Source: JBKHYJ01 sp046565505 (GTDB lineage Bacteria > Acidobacteriota > Blastocatellia > UBA7656). Taken from it: DNA of 64,000 nt. This document shows positions 47,053-55,970 of the stretch, one piece after another. The notes below the pieces were generated by a model. It saw only the letters and a list, made by a program, of their open reading frames with translations. It had not been told where the DNA came from and did not search any database. The DNA lies in the NCBI GenBank assembly GCA_046565505.1, contig JBKHYJ010000091.1:1-64000 (forward strand). Reading direction: 5' to 3'. The translations under genes were made by a program, and so were the position numbers. Numbering within the stretch: position 1 is the first letter of the stretch; every line of letters starts with the position of its first letter.

Positions 47053-49134
47053 ATGACCGAACGACGCAGCATGACTGACGAAGTGTTCAGGGGCGACCGC
47101 GGAAGGGTGTTGCTCATACACCCTCCGTATGGGGATTTCACATACCCATACCATTCGCCGGCCTACGTGGCCGCGCCGCTCAAGGCCGCAGGCTATGACG
47201 TTGACGTGGTCGATTTGAACGCACTCTGGTTCCGGCGCGTCTTCACGAGCGAGCGCGTCGCCGCCTGGCGCGCCGAGCTGCTCGCCGAATTCGAGGCGCT
47301 CGACGGCCGGCCCGGCCTGGAGATGCACGAGCAGAAGCGCGTCGCCCAGCTCCTACAATGTATGGCTATATGCAACGGCCTGGAGCCGGAGCGCGCCGTG
47401 CAGACATTCCGCACGGAGGCGTTCTACGATTACGAAGAGTACCTGTGGGCGCGCAGCCAGGTGCGCGCGTTCGAGCAACTGCTTTCCTACCTGTACGAGC
47501 CATATAATTTCTTCATAGGGTTCGCCGTCCCGCCCTACGAGCCGACCGCGGAAGCTTTGGCGGCGCGCGCGGCCTCGCTGGGCAGGCTGACGGATGATTT
47601 GACTCAACTGCTGCGCGAGTTTTGCGGCGAAAAAGATTACCTCTTTTGCGGCGTGACGTTCCCTTTCACTATACAGTTAGCCCCGGGCCTGGCCGCATTT
47701 TCCGCGCTCGAAGAATTATTCCCGGACGCCTACCGCGTCGCGGGCGGCACGGCCATCTCGGATATTTTTAAGTACAAGACGGACTTCGCGGCGCTCGAAC
47801 CGTTCAAGAAATTCTGTGACTTCTTCTACATTGGCGAGGCCGAGACGGGCGTCGTACAATTCGCAGACTGGTGCCGCGGCGAGAACAACCGCCTTCCCAT
47901 GCAGGTGGTGGACCTCCGCGCCCCCGCGCCTTTGCCTTTGGCTTCGCTGCCCTACGTGTCATTGACGCGGGAGAAGAGCGGCAGTTTTTATTCCTATTCG
48001 TGGGTGGATAATCCGCCCGACTACAGTTGGATAGACTGGGACCTTTACCTCGCGCCGGAGAGGCGTGTGAACTATTCGCCCTCGCGCGGGTGCTTTTGGA
48101 ATCAGTGCACGTTCTGCGATTACGGCTTGAACGACGACGGCCCCACCGCGCCATCGCGGACTATGGAGGCGGAGGTAGTCGTCGAGCACCTGCGCGGGCT
48201 GGCAGAGCAGGGCGTCAACCATGTCTATCTGGCCGTAGACGCTATCTCGCCGAAATTCCTCGATTCATTCGCCGACGCCCTCGTCAAAGAAAAACTCGAC
48301 ATCCACTGGTCGTCCCAGTTTTTTCTCACGCGGCAATTCACCCCCGCGTTCGTAGAAAAGCTGGCCGCCTCCGGCCTGCGCGTGGCGTCGTTCGGCCTGG
48401 AGTCCGGGTCTAGCCGCGTGCTCGAATCGATGGGCAAGGGCAAGAATCGCGCGGAAGATATTCTGTCCCCGGCCTTCAAATCATTCCGCGCTTCATGCGT
48501 AGGGTTGCAGCCCTTATTCTTCTTCGGTTTCCCGGGAGAGACGGACGAGGACCGACAGAGGACCGTGAGCCTGCTGCTGGACAACATTGATATTTTCATC
48601 ACAGTGACCAAGGGCGGATTGTTCGACCTGTTGCCCGGCTCCATAATCGCCAAGGCCCCGGAGGAGTTCGGCGTGTGCGGCATCAGGCGCAGGGCGGATG
48701 ACAACATCGCAGGCGGCCTCGAATATCAAATGTCGTCGGACGGCGCGCCGCCCGCCTGCGAAGCATTCGCGCGCTTCAACGATCAGCTACCGCACTGGGG
48801 CGTATTCGAGCGGCCGTGGGCCGGCGGCATAGACACGCTGCATACTCAGTTGTACGTAGAGCGATTCGGCCGCGACATCTTCCACAGGCTGCGCGAGGCG
48901 TATCAGGGCGGGACCGAGCCGTGGGGCGACGTGGCGCTCACCACGTCTTACAACCTGCATGAAATACTAGACAACGTTGTCATTCACCAGGCATTCGAGA
49001 ATGGCGCGGAGAAGATCGGGCAGGTCGCATTGCAGGTGGCCGATGCCGACCTGCAAGACTTATTCGCGCCGGTCACTCCCGACTTGCCGGCGAGGAAATA
49101 CGAGATTCGCTTCCGCCAGTACCGCGAGATATGA
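47053..49134 (+). CDS. B12-binding-type radical SAM protein 1
   Basis: A 693-residue protein. Residues about 15-290 fit the N-terminal cobalamin-binding-like domain of this class (VLLIHPPYG, AAGYDVDVVDLNA, YRVAGGTAIS). The iron-sulfur site is Cys347-x4-Cys352-x2-Cys355 (RGCFWNQCTFC), one residue wider than the classic CxxxCxxC, as in some peptide- and antibiotic-modifying members. A VASFGLESGSSRVLESM segment is the usual radical SAM core strand. It may perform methylation or rearrangement. A classic DxHxxG cobalamin motif is not obvious. Its stop overlaps the start of the cupin gene. Confidence 0.85.
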   Translation: MTERRSMTDEVFRGDRGRVLLIHPPYGDFTYPYHSPAYVAAPLKAAGYDVDVVDLNALWFRRVFTSERVAAWRAELLAEFEALDGRPGLEMHEQKRVAQLLQCMAICNGLEPERAVQTFRTEAFYDYEEYLWARSQVRAFEQLLSYLYEPYNFFIGFAVPPYEPTAEALAARAASLGRLTDDLTQLLREFCGEKDYLFCGVTFPFTIQLAPGLAAFSALEELFPDAYRVAGGTAISDIFKYKTDFAALEPFKKFCDFFYIGEAETGVVQFADWCRGENNRLPMQVVDLRAPAPLPLASLPYVSLTREKSGSFYSYSWVDNPPDYSWIDWDLYLAPERRVNYSPSRGCFWNQCTFCDYGLNDDGPTAPSRTMEAEVVVEHLRGLAEQGVNHVYLAVDAISPKFLDSFADALVKEKLDIHWSSQFFLTRQFTPAFVEKLAASGLRVASFGLESGSSRVLESMGKGKNRAEDILSPAFKSFRASCVGLQPLFFFGFPGETDEDRQRTVSLLLDNIDIFITVTKGGLFDLLPGSIIAKAPEEFGVCGIRRRADDNIAGGLEYQMSSDGAPPACEAFARFNDQLPHWGVFERPWAGGIDTLHTQLYVERFGRDIFHRLREAYQGGTEPWGDVALTTSYNLHEILDNVVIHQAFENGAEKIGQVALQVADADLQDLFAPVTPDLPARKYEIRFRQYREI

Positions 49135-50480
49135 GATTGAGCATGAATACTGTCGATATTACAGAGCATGATTTGCCCGCAAGGCGGCCTGGTAAGGCGG
49201 CGGAGGGAACGGCCCCCACGAGGCCGCGGCGCGAGGACGCCATCACCTTGCCCGACTCCGTCTGGGCGGATTTCGCGACGAATTGGGAGAAACTTGCCGG
49301 CGTATTACCTGGTGTTCTGCCGAGGCCATTGGTCTATCCCGAACTGCTGTTCGATGCGCTGGTGCGCGCGGCGAGACTGCGCCGGCTCGGCGTCCCCTCC
49401 GTAGCCTTCAGCTTCTGGATAAACGCGCGAGAAACGAAAGACCTGGGCGAGCTGTTACCGGGGCCGGAAGACAAATCGTTGGCAGGTTACGACGCGCGGC
49501 TCGCGGACCAGTTGCGCGGGGCCGAATTCACACTCCTGCTCGCCAACCCGCACCTTTATTGCAATAAGCTCTGGGATCGCGTCCGCGTGTTCATCCGGGG
49601 GTTGTACCGCCAGGTAGGCGTCCCCTGCGGCGGCGTTGACACGGGAATTTTTCTGGGCCGTTACCTGCGGACCCCATTCGGCGTGCACCGGGGGCAGATG
49701 AGCGTGCTTACCTTCCCCGTCTACGGCGAAAAGCACTTCCGGCTCTGGCCGAGAGGTTATGGCGACGCACACGAAGACATTCGCGACAGCCTTGAGTATC
49801 CCGATCACATCTCCAATTCATTAGAGCTTAGGGCGGGAGAGCAGGACATGCTTTATTGGCCCGCCGACTACTGGCATATCGCCGAAAGCGCCGGGAGTTT
49901 CACGGCGGCATTGAACCTGGGATGCTGGTGGGACCGCCCGCCGCTGTCTCGCGTGCTGCTCGAAGTCAGTCAACAACTCGCCGAAAGGATGGACGGCGTA
50001 GGCAATGAGATGAGCCTTGACTACGCGCGCGCGGTTTCAGGCGAGCCGCAGGAGTTTGTTCCGGCTCAGATGGCTGAAGCGTTGTCTGTGATTCGGCAGA
50101 CGGTCTCGGATGATCGAATAGAAGAAGCGTTAGCGCTTGAGACGCTGCGAACTTTATCGGCCGATGGGTTCCGCGACTTGCCGGAGCCCCTACCTTTTGA
50201 ATCGCCCCGATGGCGCGGGGAGGTCATCGAACGGATTCCCGAGCGCCCCGTCCTCTCCATGAGAGGCGCGGACGGCACGCTACACGTTGCGGCCAATGGG
50301 CGCCTGTTTTCGGCGGGCGATAGCGCGCGCCTGCGCCGCCTGCTCAAAGGGCTTGAGCTGGGGGAGAAGGTCAAGCTGGACGATTCGGTGGCGAAAGCGG
50401 CAGGCGTCCCGGAGTTGTTGAGGTGGCTGCTCGGGGTGGGCGCTATCAGGGTATTGTCCGACGCGGGCGCCGACCAGTGA
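49131..50480 (+). CDS. cupin/JmjC-like protein with HxG metal site
   Basis: A 449-residue protein whose middle (about 170-275) is a cupin-like/JmjC-type fold: GVHRGQMSVLTFPVYGEKHF, RLWP, then AGEQDMLYWPADYWH and LNLGCWW. His186 and His249 fit the two iron-ligand histidines, but the acidic residue usually two after the first His (HxD/E) is Gly188. Related enzymes hydroxylate residues or small molecules with 2-oxoglutarate; an HxG site is also known in Fe/2-oxoglutarate halogenases, so chemistry may differ or be lost. ATGA overlap with the radical SAM gene; an alternative ATG lies at 49143. Confidence 0.7.
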   Translation: MRLSMNTVDITEHDLPARRPGKAAEGTAPTRPRREDAITLPDSVWADFATNWEKLAGVLPGVLPRPLVYPELLFDALVRAARLRRLGVPSVAFSFWINARETKDLGELLPGPEDKSLAGYDARLADQLRGAEFTLLLANPHLYCNKLWDRVRVFIRGLYRQVGVPCGGVDTGIFLGRYLRTPFGVHRGQMSVLTFPVYGEKHFRLWPRGYGDAHEDIRDSLEYPDHISNSLELRAGEQDMLYWPADYWHIAESAGSFTAALNLGCWWDRPPLSRVLLEVSQQLAERMDGVGNEMSLDYARAVSGEPQEFVPAQMAEALSVIRQTVSDDRIEEALALETLRTLSADGFRDLPEPLPFESPRWRGEVIERIPERPVLSMRGADGTLHVAANGRLFSAGDSARLRRLLKGLELGEKVKLDDSVAKAAGVPELLRWLLGVGAIRVLSDAGADQ

Positions 50481-50516
50481 CGGGGGCAGGAGTTGTGAGT
50501 CGGAGCTAAGGAGAGA

Positions 50517-52457
50517 ATGGCTTTGAATCTCGTCAACATTAATAAACCGAAGCCGTCGCGCCCGCGGACGAAGACCGTCTTCGTCGATAATTTCTTTTAC
50601 TCCCGCGCCAACCAGAGGGTTTCAGTGGAGGTGGTCCCCCACCTGGGATTGATGAGCCTGGCGTCGATGCTCGAAGGCGCGGGGCAACAAGTTGAAATCC
50701 TCGACCCCAAAATATTGTTCGCGGGCGGCCAGTGGCAGGAGCCGGGCGGCGAATTTCTTGACGCCTGGGCGGCGGACCTGCTCGGGCGGCGCGCGGACAT
50801 AATCGGGTTCTCTGCTTACGGCAGGTCGTTGCCTTACGTCATCCGCGTCGCGCGCAGGATAAAGCAAGCCGACCCGGCGCAGAAGGTTGTGCTCGGCGGG
50901 CCTCACGCGACGATCATGGGCGAGCAGATCCTGAAACACTTCTCCTGCTTTGACGCCGTCGTGCGATACGAAGCCGAGCCTTTGATAGTCGATATAGTCA
51001 GCACGCTCGCGCGAGGGCAGGACCCATACCACATCCCTAATATGGTGTGCCGCAGCGGGTCAGAGGTCGTATCGACGCCAAGACTGAGCTTCCTGCCGGA
51101 GGTGGATGATCTGCCGGAGCCCGCCTTACACCTCTACCCGATTGACAGGCTGCGGCCGGCGGAGCTGTCGATTGAGGCGGGCCGCGGGTGCCCGTTCGAC
51201 TGTACATTCTGCTCCACGTCCCGGTTCTTTCAGAGGCGCTACAGATTAAAATCCAACGCGCGCATGCTGCATGAGATGGAGCGCGCGCGGGCGCGTTACG
51301 GGATCAGCATGTTCAACCTCAACCATGACCTCTTCGGCCTGGTTAAGAAGAGCGTGTATGAGTTTTGCGGGATGGCTACGGGCAGGGACTTTCAATGGAA
51401 ATGCTCCATGAGGCCCGACACCGTTGACCCCCGCATGGTGGCGGAGCTACAAGCCTCCGGCTGCCGCTACATCTATTTCGGCGTGGAGACGGGGTCGCAG
51501 CGGCTTCAAAAAGTGATCCGCAAGAACCTGAAGCTCGAGCGCACGCGGGCCACTCTGCGGGAAGTGGTCGGCCACGGGATTCACTGCACAACGTCGTTCA
51601 TCACTGGGTTCCCGGAGGAGTCCGAGATAGAGCAGGACGAAACGCTCGACTTCATAGGCGACATGCTGAAGATCGATCCGCAGAGGGTCGCCCCGCAACT
51701 CCACGTGCTGTCGCCAGAGCCCGGCTCGCACCTGGCCGAGAGCAGCTCCGCCTACTCCTACGATGGCATCGGGCCTGAGGTGGACGAGTTCTTAGACGAC
51801 GAGCTGATACGCGCGCACCCGGACGTGTTCTCTGTGTTTTATCATTACGAGTCGCTCACGCCGCGCTGGAGGACGATACTCGCGTCGGCGTTTGTCACTC
51901 ACCTGGTCCCGGAACTCGGATACCCGCTGACGTTACATTTGATCATCAATTTCTTCTCGGGCAGCCTCGCCAAACTCTTCCGCGCGACCGTTCGCGAGGC
52001 GCCCGCGCGGACCATGCCATACCACAGCGTGATTCAGTCGCTGCATGATGGCCTCAATAATGTTGTTACACGTCTGACAGGGGACGCCCCATACCTGCGC
52101 GACCTGGTGAAGCTGAGCAGGACGCTGTCGGCCATCAGGCGGGTCGCCGGGAGCAGGCCGCCGGGTGACGCCCGCCGGCTCTCGAAAGCGACCTGGCTCG
52201 CGCGATTCGACCATGACGTTCTGGGGCTGGCGCAAGCCATCCTCGATAACCCCGGGAAACCGATTCAATACCAACGGCCTGCCGCTGAAGAGCGCTGGCT
52301 TCTGCTTCGTTACGACGCGGCAGACAGGCTTGTGACAGGTGTGCTCGAACCGGAGACTGGTCGCTGGCTTCATCACGCCGGCCGGCAACAACAGCCTCTC
52401 CCGGGCGAATACGCTCAACTGTTTGACGATCTCGGCGTGCAGTTCGTCGAATGCTAG
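50517..52457 (+). CDS. B12-binding-type radical SAM protein 2
   Basis: A 646-residue protein. Residues about 20-165 are the B12-binding-like Rossmann domain (VPHLGLMSLASMLEGAG, ADIIGFSAYG, VVLGGPHATIM). The cluster site is Cys225-x3-Cys229-x2-Cys232 (RGCPFDCTFC), followed by the core strands (YIYFGVETGSQ, TTSFITGFPEE). The 180-residue C-terminal extension is helical. AAGGAGAG lies about 6 bases before the ATG. It differs from the first radical SAM protein in cluster spacing and length, so the two probably carry out different steps. Confidence 0.87.
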   Translation: MALNLVNINKPKPSRPRTKTVFVDNFFYSRANQRVSVEVVPHLGLMSLASMLEGAGQQVEILDPKILFAGGQWQEPGGEFLDAWAADLLGRRADIIGFSAYGRSLPYVIRVARRIKQADPAQKVVLGGPHATIMGEQILKHFSCFDAVVRYEAEPLIVDIVSTLARGQDPYHIPNMVCRSGSEVVSTPRLSFLPEVDDLPEPALHLYPIDRLRPAELSIEAGRGCPFDCTFCSTSRFFQRRYRLKSNARMLHEMERARARYGISMFNLNHDLFGLVKKSVYEFCGMATGRDFQWKCSMRPDTVDPRMVAELQASGCRYIYFGVETGSQRLQKVIRKNLKLERTRATLREVVGHGIHCTTSFITGFPEESEIEQDETLDFIGDMLKIDPQRVAPQLHVLSPEPGSHLAESSSAYSYDGIGPEVDEFLDDELIRAHPDVFSVFYHYESLTPRWRTILASAFVTHLVPELGYPLTLHLIINFFSGSLAKLFRATVREAPARTMPYHSVIQSLHDGLNNVVTRLTGDAPYLRDLVKLSRTLSAIRRVAGSRPPGDARRLSKATWLARFDHDVLGLAQAILDNPGKPIQYQRPAAEERWLLLRYDAADRLVTGVLEPETGRWLHHAGRQQQPLPGEYAQLFDDLGVQFVEC

Positions 52458-52532
52458 AGGGCAAAGCTTCACATTTTGCAGCAAGGCCGACGGCCCGCGC
52501 CGACCACACATAAACCGAAAGGAGATTACCCA

Positions 52533-53642
52533 ATGGCTAAAAAGCGCAAGACGGGAAGGCACAAAGAAGTGTCGCCGCCTCAAACCGAGCCGGAGGTCCG
52601 CCCCGGTGAGACGAGTGACGGCAAAGACAGACGCAAGAAGATGCGTGCTTTGATCATGAGCACTCTGGCCGCCGGCGGCGTGTTCCAGATGAATAGCTGG
52701 CAGATCCAGGCGCATGGTAACCGCTCCAGTCACACGACGCTGGCCTTTCAGACGCCCTACATCGCGCCAGACGACTACACGCTGATGCGCGCGACCATGA
52801 CGACGCCGAACCTCGCCGACGCGAATGAATTGAGTCAACTGATCGCGCGGCTGAACTCGCTCGAATCGGCATCGGCTCTGATGGCGGACTCGACGGAATA
52901 CCAGACGCTGACGGAGAGGATAGAAACCCTCCAGCGCGAGGTCGGGACTCCGGGCTCGACGCGCGAAGTCATTCAATTCCTGCGGCAGGGCGACGTGGAT
53001 GGCGCCATCGCGGCCATCGAGGGGCAAGGCTGGCCGGAGCGCGTGTTGACCGAATATGAGTGGACGCTCCTGGACATCAGCTATTTAAGCGACGATCAGC
53101 TATCGACGGCGGCCAGCAGGCAGGCGGATTTCCTGACGATCGCGAGGCCCGCCGCGGCCTACGCGGACAGAGTGCTCGGCCTGACCGGCGCGAGCCCAAG
53201 CGACCCCCGCGAAGTGGTCGTGAGGCAGCGGGCGGCCGAAGTCCTGCATAACATCGCGAGCTTTATCGCCTTGAGTGCCCTGGCCGATAGCGCGAGCGTG
53301 AGCTTCGGGCAGCAATGCGCCGAGCGCGCTTTGCAAGTTCGGTCCGGCCTCCACGACCCGGCAACCGTCATGCGTGCGAACTGGATGGTCGCGCAGTATC
53401 ACATAAGGGCGAACCGCACGGACGAGGCTTTGCGCTACCTACAGACGGCCTTGCAGCAAGCCCAACAGTTAGGCGACCAGCCGGGCATCGCCTGGGTGAA
53501 GTTCTCGATGGCAAAGGCGCTCCGCACGACTCAGCCCCAGCAGGCCGCGAGCCTCGAAGCCGAAGTCCGTCAGGCCGTTGACAGCTTCGGGGGGCAAGAC
53601 AACACAATCGACTTCCTGCGTCTGGAACTCCGGCGGAGCTAG
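52533..53642 (+). CDS. helical repeat (TPR-like) protein, unknown
   Basis: A 369-residue protein starting at an ATG with AAAGGAGA in front; a longer frame from 52476 lacks such a site. The first 40 residues are very basic (MAKKRKTGRHKEV, KDRRKKMR), then a short hydrophobic stretch (ALIMSTLAAGGVF) which could be a signal or anchor. From about residue 95 on it is alpha-helical with TPR-like pairs (ALRYLQTALQQAQQLG). I do not recognise the family. It links the radical SAM genes to the SGNH genes and may be a scaffold or secreted partner. Confidence 0.65.
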   Translation: MAKKRKTGRHKEVSPPQTEPEVRPGETSDGKDRRKKMRALIMSTLAAGGVFQMNSWQIQAHGNRSSHTTLAFQTPYIAPDDYTLMRATMTTPNLADANELSQLIARLNSLESASALMADSTEYQTLTERIETLQREVGTPGSTREVIQFLRQGDVDGAIAAIEGQGWPERVLTEYEWTLLDISYLSDDQLSTAASRQADFLTIARPAAAYADRVLGLTGASPSDPREVVVRQRAAEVLHNIASFIALSALADSASVSFGQQCAERALQVRSGLHDPATVMRANWMVAQYHIRANRTDEALRYLQTALQQAQQLGDQPGIAWVKFSMAKALRTTQPQQAASLEAEVRQAVDSFGGQDNTIDFLRLELRRS

Positions 53643-53676
53643 CTGGATCCTGACGGCAGCGTACTGATCGGCAGCA

Positions 53677-54828
53677 ATGTCACAACAAGTCGCTAAAAAG
53701 TATTATGAAGAGCCGGAGGCGTCTGGCCCGCCGCCCGCCGAGGTCGGGGAGGCGCCCCGGTCCGCAACTAAAACAATTTTGCAAATGACGGCTCGGGGCA
53801 TACTGGCCGTGGCGGTGTGCCTCGCCGTGCTGGAGTTGCCCCCGAGGGTACTCCATTGGTGGAAGGCGCCATTGCTGCCGTACTACTTCGAGCAGGGTGC
53901 GACAATGCTCCCCCGCAATTACGATAGTAAGGTTTCGTTTTACGGTAGCCCTACAGTCAGGTACACGACTGATTCGTGGGGCGCTCGCATTTCGCACCCG
54001 GCACTTGCCGCCGAGCGGTTGCAGGACGGCGTGTTCGTCCTGGGCGATTCGCAGATGCTCGGCTATATGGTTGATTTTCACCAGACCTTCGCCAGCCGCG
54101 TCGCGGCGGCGCTTACAGGGGACGCGGACGCGGCGCGGCTCCTGGCGGCGCCCGCGAGCCACCCGGAGACTCTAGGCCCGGCCCTGCATGAATACGCCCC
54201 ATTGAAACTGGAGAAGCAGCGGCTCGCGGTTGTGGGCCTGAACCTCGGCAATGATTTGGATGAGATGTATGACAACGCGATCACAGGGAAACATCAGACC
54301 GGCGCTTTAGAGAAATGGCTGCTGAGGAATAGCTTTCTCTATATGGACATGGTGTTGTTGCGCAGCCACTGGCTCAAGCCCGGCAACGCCCCACCGGGCA
54401 TCAATCCCATTTTTTACATGCTCGACGCGCAAGAGCGCGTGATCCTGGCGCGCGAGGCCGCGCGCATTCTCGACGAACTCTTGAATGACCCGGCGATAGA
54501 GGCCGACCATAAAGTGCTAGTCATCATACCTGCCGACATTCAGGTGGACCTCGCGGCATTTCTCAAATACCGGCGCTATTACCCGTCCGAGGCGGAGTTT
54601 AATAAGTGGAATCAACAAGTCTTCGCGGCCGCGGCCACTATGAACGCCGTCGAAGAATACGTCGCGCGCCAGATGGAGCGGCGCGGCCACAAGGTCATTC
54701 GTTTCTCGAAGCTGGTCCCGCAGGGCGGCGGCGCCGGCTTATTCGACGAGACGAGTCATCACATAACCGCCGAAGGGCATGCCTTGCTCGCCCAGGCCAT
54801 TCTTGACGCGGTGCGGAGCGGGGATTAG
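53677..54828 (+). CDS. membrane-anchored SGNH hydrolase-like protein 1
   Basis: A 383-residue protein with one transmembrane segment (about residues 38-56) after a proline-rich cytoplasmic N-terminus. The exported part has the block I motif GDSQ (Gly123-Asp124-Ser125) of SGNH hydrolases and a late SHHITAEGH for the catalytic histidine. Family members remove or transfer acyl groups on sugars in the periplasm. Only about five bases separate it from a related gene, so the two probably act as a pair. Confidence 0.75.
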   Translation: MSQQVAKKYYEEPEASGPPPAEVGEAPRSATKTILQMTARGILAVAVCLAVLELPPRVLHWWKAPLLPYYFEQGATMLPRNYDSKVSFYGSPTVRYTTDSWGARISHPALAAERLQDGVFVLGDSQMLGYMVDFHQTFASRVAAALTGDADAARLLAAPASHPETLGPALHEYAPLKLEKQRLAVVGLNLGNDLDEMYDNAITGKHQTGALEKWLLRNSFLYMDMVLLRSHWLKPGNAPPGINPIFYMLDAQERVILAREAARILDELLNDPAIEADHKVLVIIPADIQVDLAAFLKYRRYYPSEAEFNKWNQQVFAAAATMNAVEEYVARQMERRGHKVIRFSKLVPQGGGAGLFDETSHHITAEGHALLAQAILDAVRSGD

Positions 54829-54833
54829 CTTCC

Positions 54834-55865
54834 ATGCAAGCGATCGCGAAGGCTCAACGTAAGCGCGCTAATTGGAGAATCTGGATTTCCAGGCTTGGCC
54901 GCGCGGGCATTATCCTCGTCGCCCTGATGACGCTCGGCACGCTCATATTTGAGGCCGGCTTGCGCGCATACTATCGCCTGCCGGCGGTGGAGCGGTATTT
55001 CGCCCCGGCGGAGAACTCAGCCGGTTACGGCCTACGGGCGTCACAGCAGTACGAGTACCTGCACAACGGGCGCAGGGTCACCGTCACCACCGACGCGGAT
55101 GGCAGGAGGGTCGTCCCCAATGCCCCGGCGCAGGCGCAACGAACGCTATACGTCATAGGTGACTCACAGGTGTTCGGGTGGGGGCTGTCGGATGACGAGT
55201 CGATCCCCGCGAGGCTACAGCAGCAACTCGGTGAAGGCTGGCAAGTGATTAACCTGGGCGTGCCGGGCTATGGCCCGTTCCAGTATGCCGAGCAACTGGC
55301 CAAGGTCCCGAACAATGGCCTGGCTTTAGTGATTTTGACGGAGACGAATGATTTTCAGGACTCATTCTTCTACCGGCCGCCGCTGATCTCACGCTGCGGC
55401 TACCTGGTGACGCGCTCCTGGCTCGGGGAAAGGATGCCTTGCTTTCTGCTCTCTTCCTACGCCCTGGCTAAGTTCGCCGAATTGCGCGTGAGGATGTCGG
55501 GCAATCTGCCCGTGCCGCTGGGCTACAGCCCTAACGGGCAGTCGGCGGCGAAGGTCTTGCAGTACAGAATTGAGAATCTGTTTCGGGGCGCCGCCGGGAG
55601 TAAGCGCGGGCATGTCATCTTCGCCTCCATACCCTGGGACGCCGCGGTGGACGCCAGACGGCTACCCAACTACGAGCCGGCGCTGTCTGAGGCGAGGCGA
55701 TTCGTCGAGCTGCCTGACGATTGCAAAATAGAGCGCGAGTTCCAACAGCATCCGAACCCCGGCGAACTGTTTCAAAAAAATGATTCCCACCTCTCTCCGG
55801 CCGGCGCCGAGTTGATGGCCGAGAAGCTGGCGCCGGCCATCCTCAGCGCCTCCCAGGCAAGGTGA
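54834..55865 (+). CDS. membrane-anchored SGNH hydrolase-like protein 2
   Basis: A 343-residue protein with a basic N-terminus and one transmembrane helix (about 22-40). GDSQVFGWG (nucleophile Ser111) and VINLGVPGYG are block I/III-type SGNH motifs, and NDSHLSPAG near the end provides the Asp and His. Like its neighbour it should face the periplasm and act on ester groups of a glycan; transferase activity is equally possible. The two share architecture but are clearly diverged. Confidence 0.78.
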   Translation: MQAIAKAQRKRANWRIWISRLGRAGIILVALMTLGTLIFEAGLRAYYRLPAVERYFAPAENSAGYGLRASQQYEYLHNGRRVTVTTDADGRRVVPNAPAQAQRTLYVIGDSQVFGWGLSDDESIPARLQQQLGEGWQVINLGVPGYGPFQYAEQLAKVPNNGLALVILTETNDFQDSFFYRPPLISRCGYLVTRSWLGERMPCFLLSSYALAKFAELRVRMSGNLPVPLGYSPNGQSAAKVLQYRIENLFRGAAGSKRGHVIFASIPWDAAVDARRLPNYEPALSEARRFVELPDDCKIEREFQQHPNPGELFQKNDSHLSPAGAELMAEKLAPAILSASQAR

Positions 55866-55970
55866 CCGGCCGGCCTTTGCCGGAAGCGGCGAGGGCCGCG
55901 TTTGAAAAATTGGATCGAATGACCGACGCAAAAACCTTGCCCGCCACTCGCGTGCGGCGCGGGAGTCGTG

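Noticed and set aside
51933..53027. 364-residue minus-strand frame across the radical SAM and TPR-like genes
   Set aside because: It spans two well-supported plus-strand genes and its histidine- and arginine-rich translation shows no motif.
47053..53642. RiPP precursor peptide near the radical SAM genes
   Set aside because: No short gene with leader-like and repeated core sequence was found in the gaps. The basic N-terminus of the 52533-53642 protein leads into a long helical protein, not a core.
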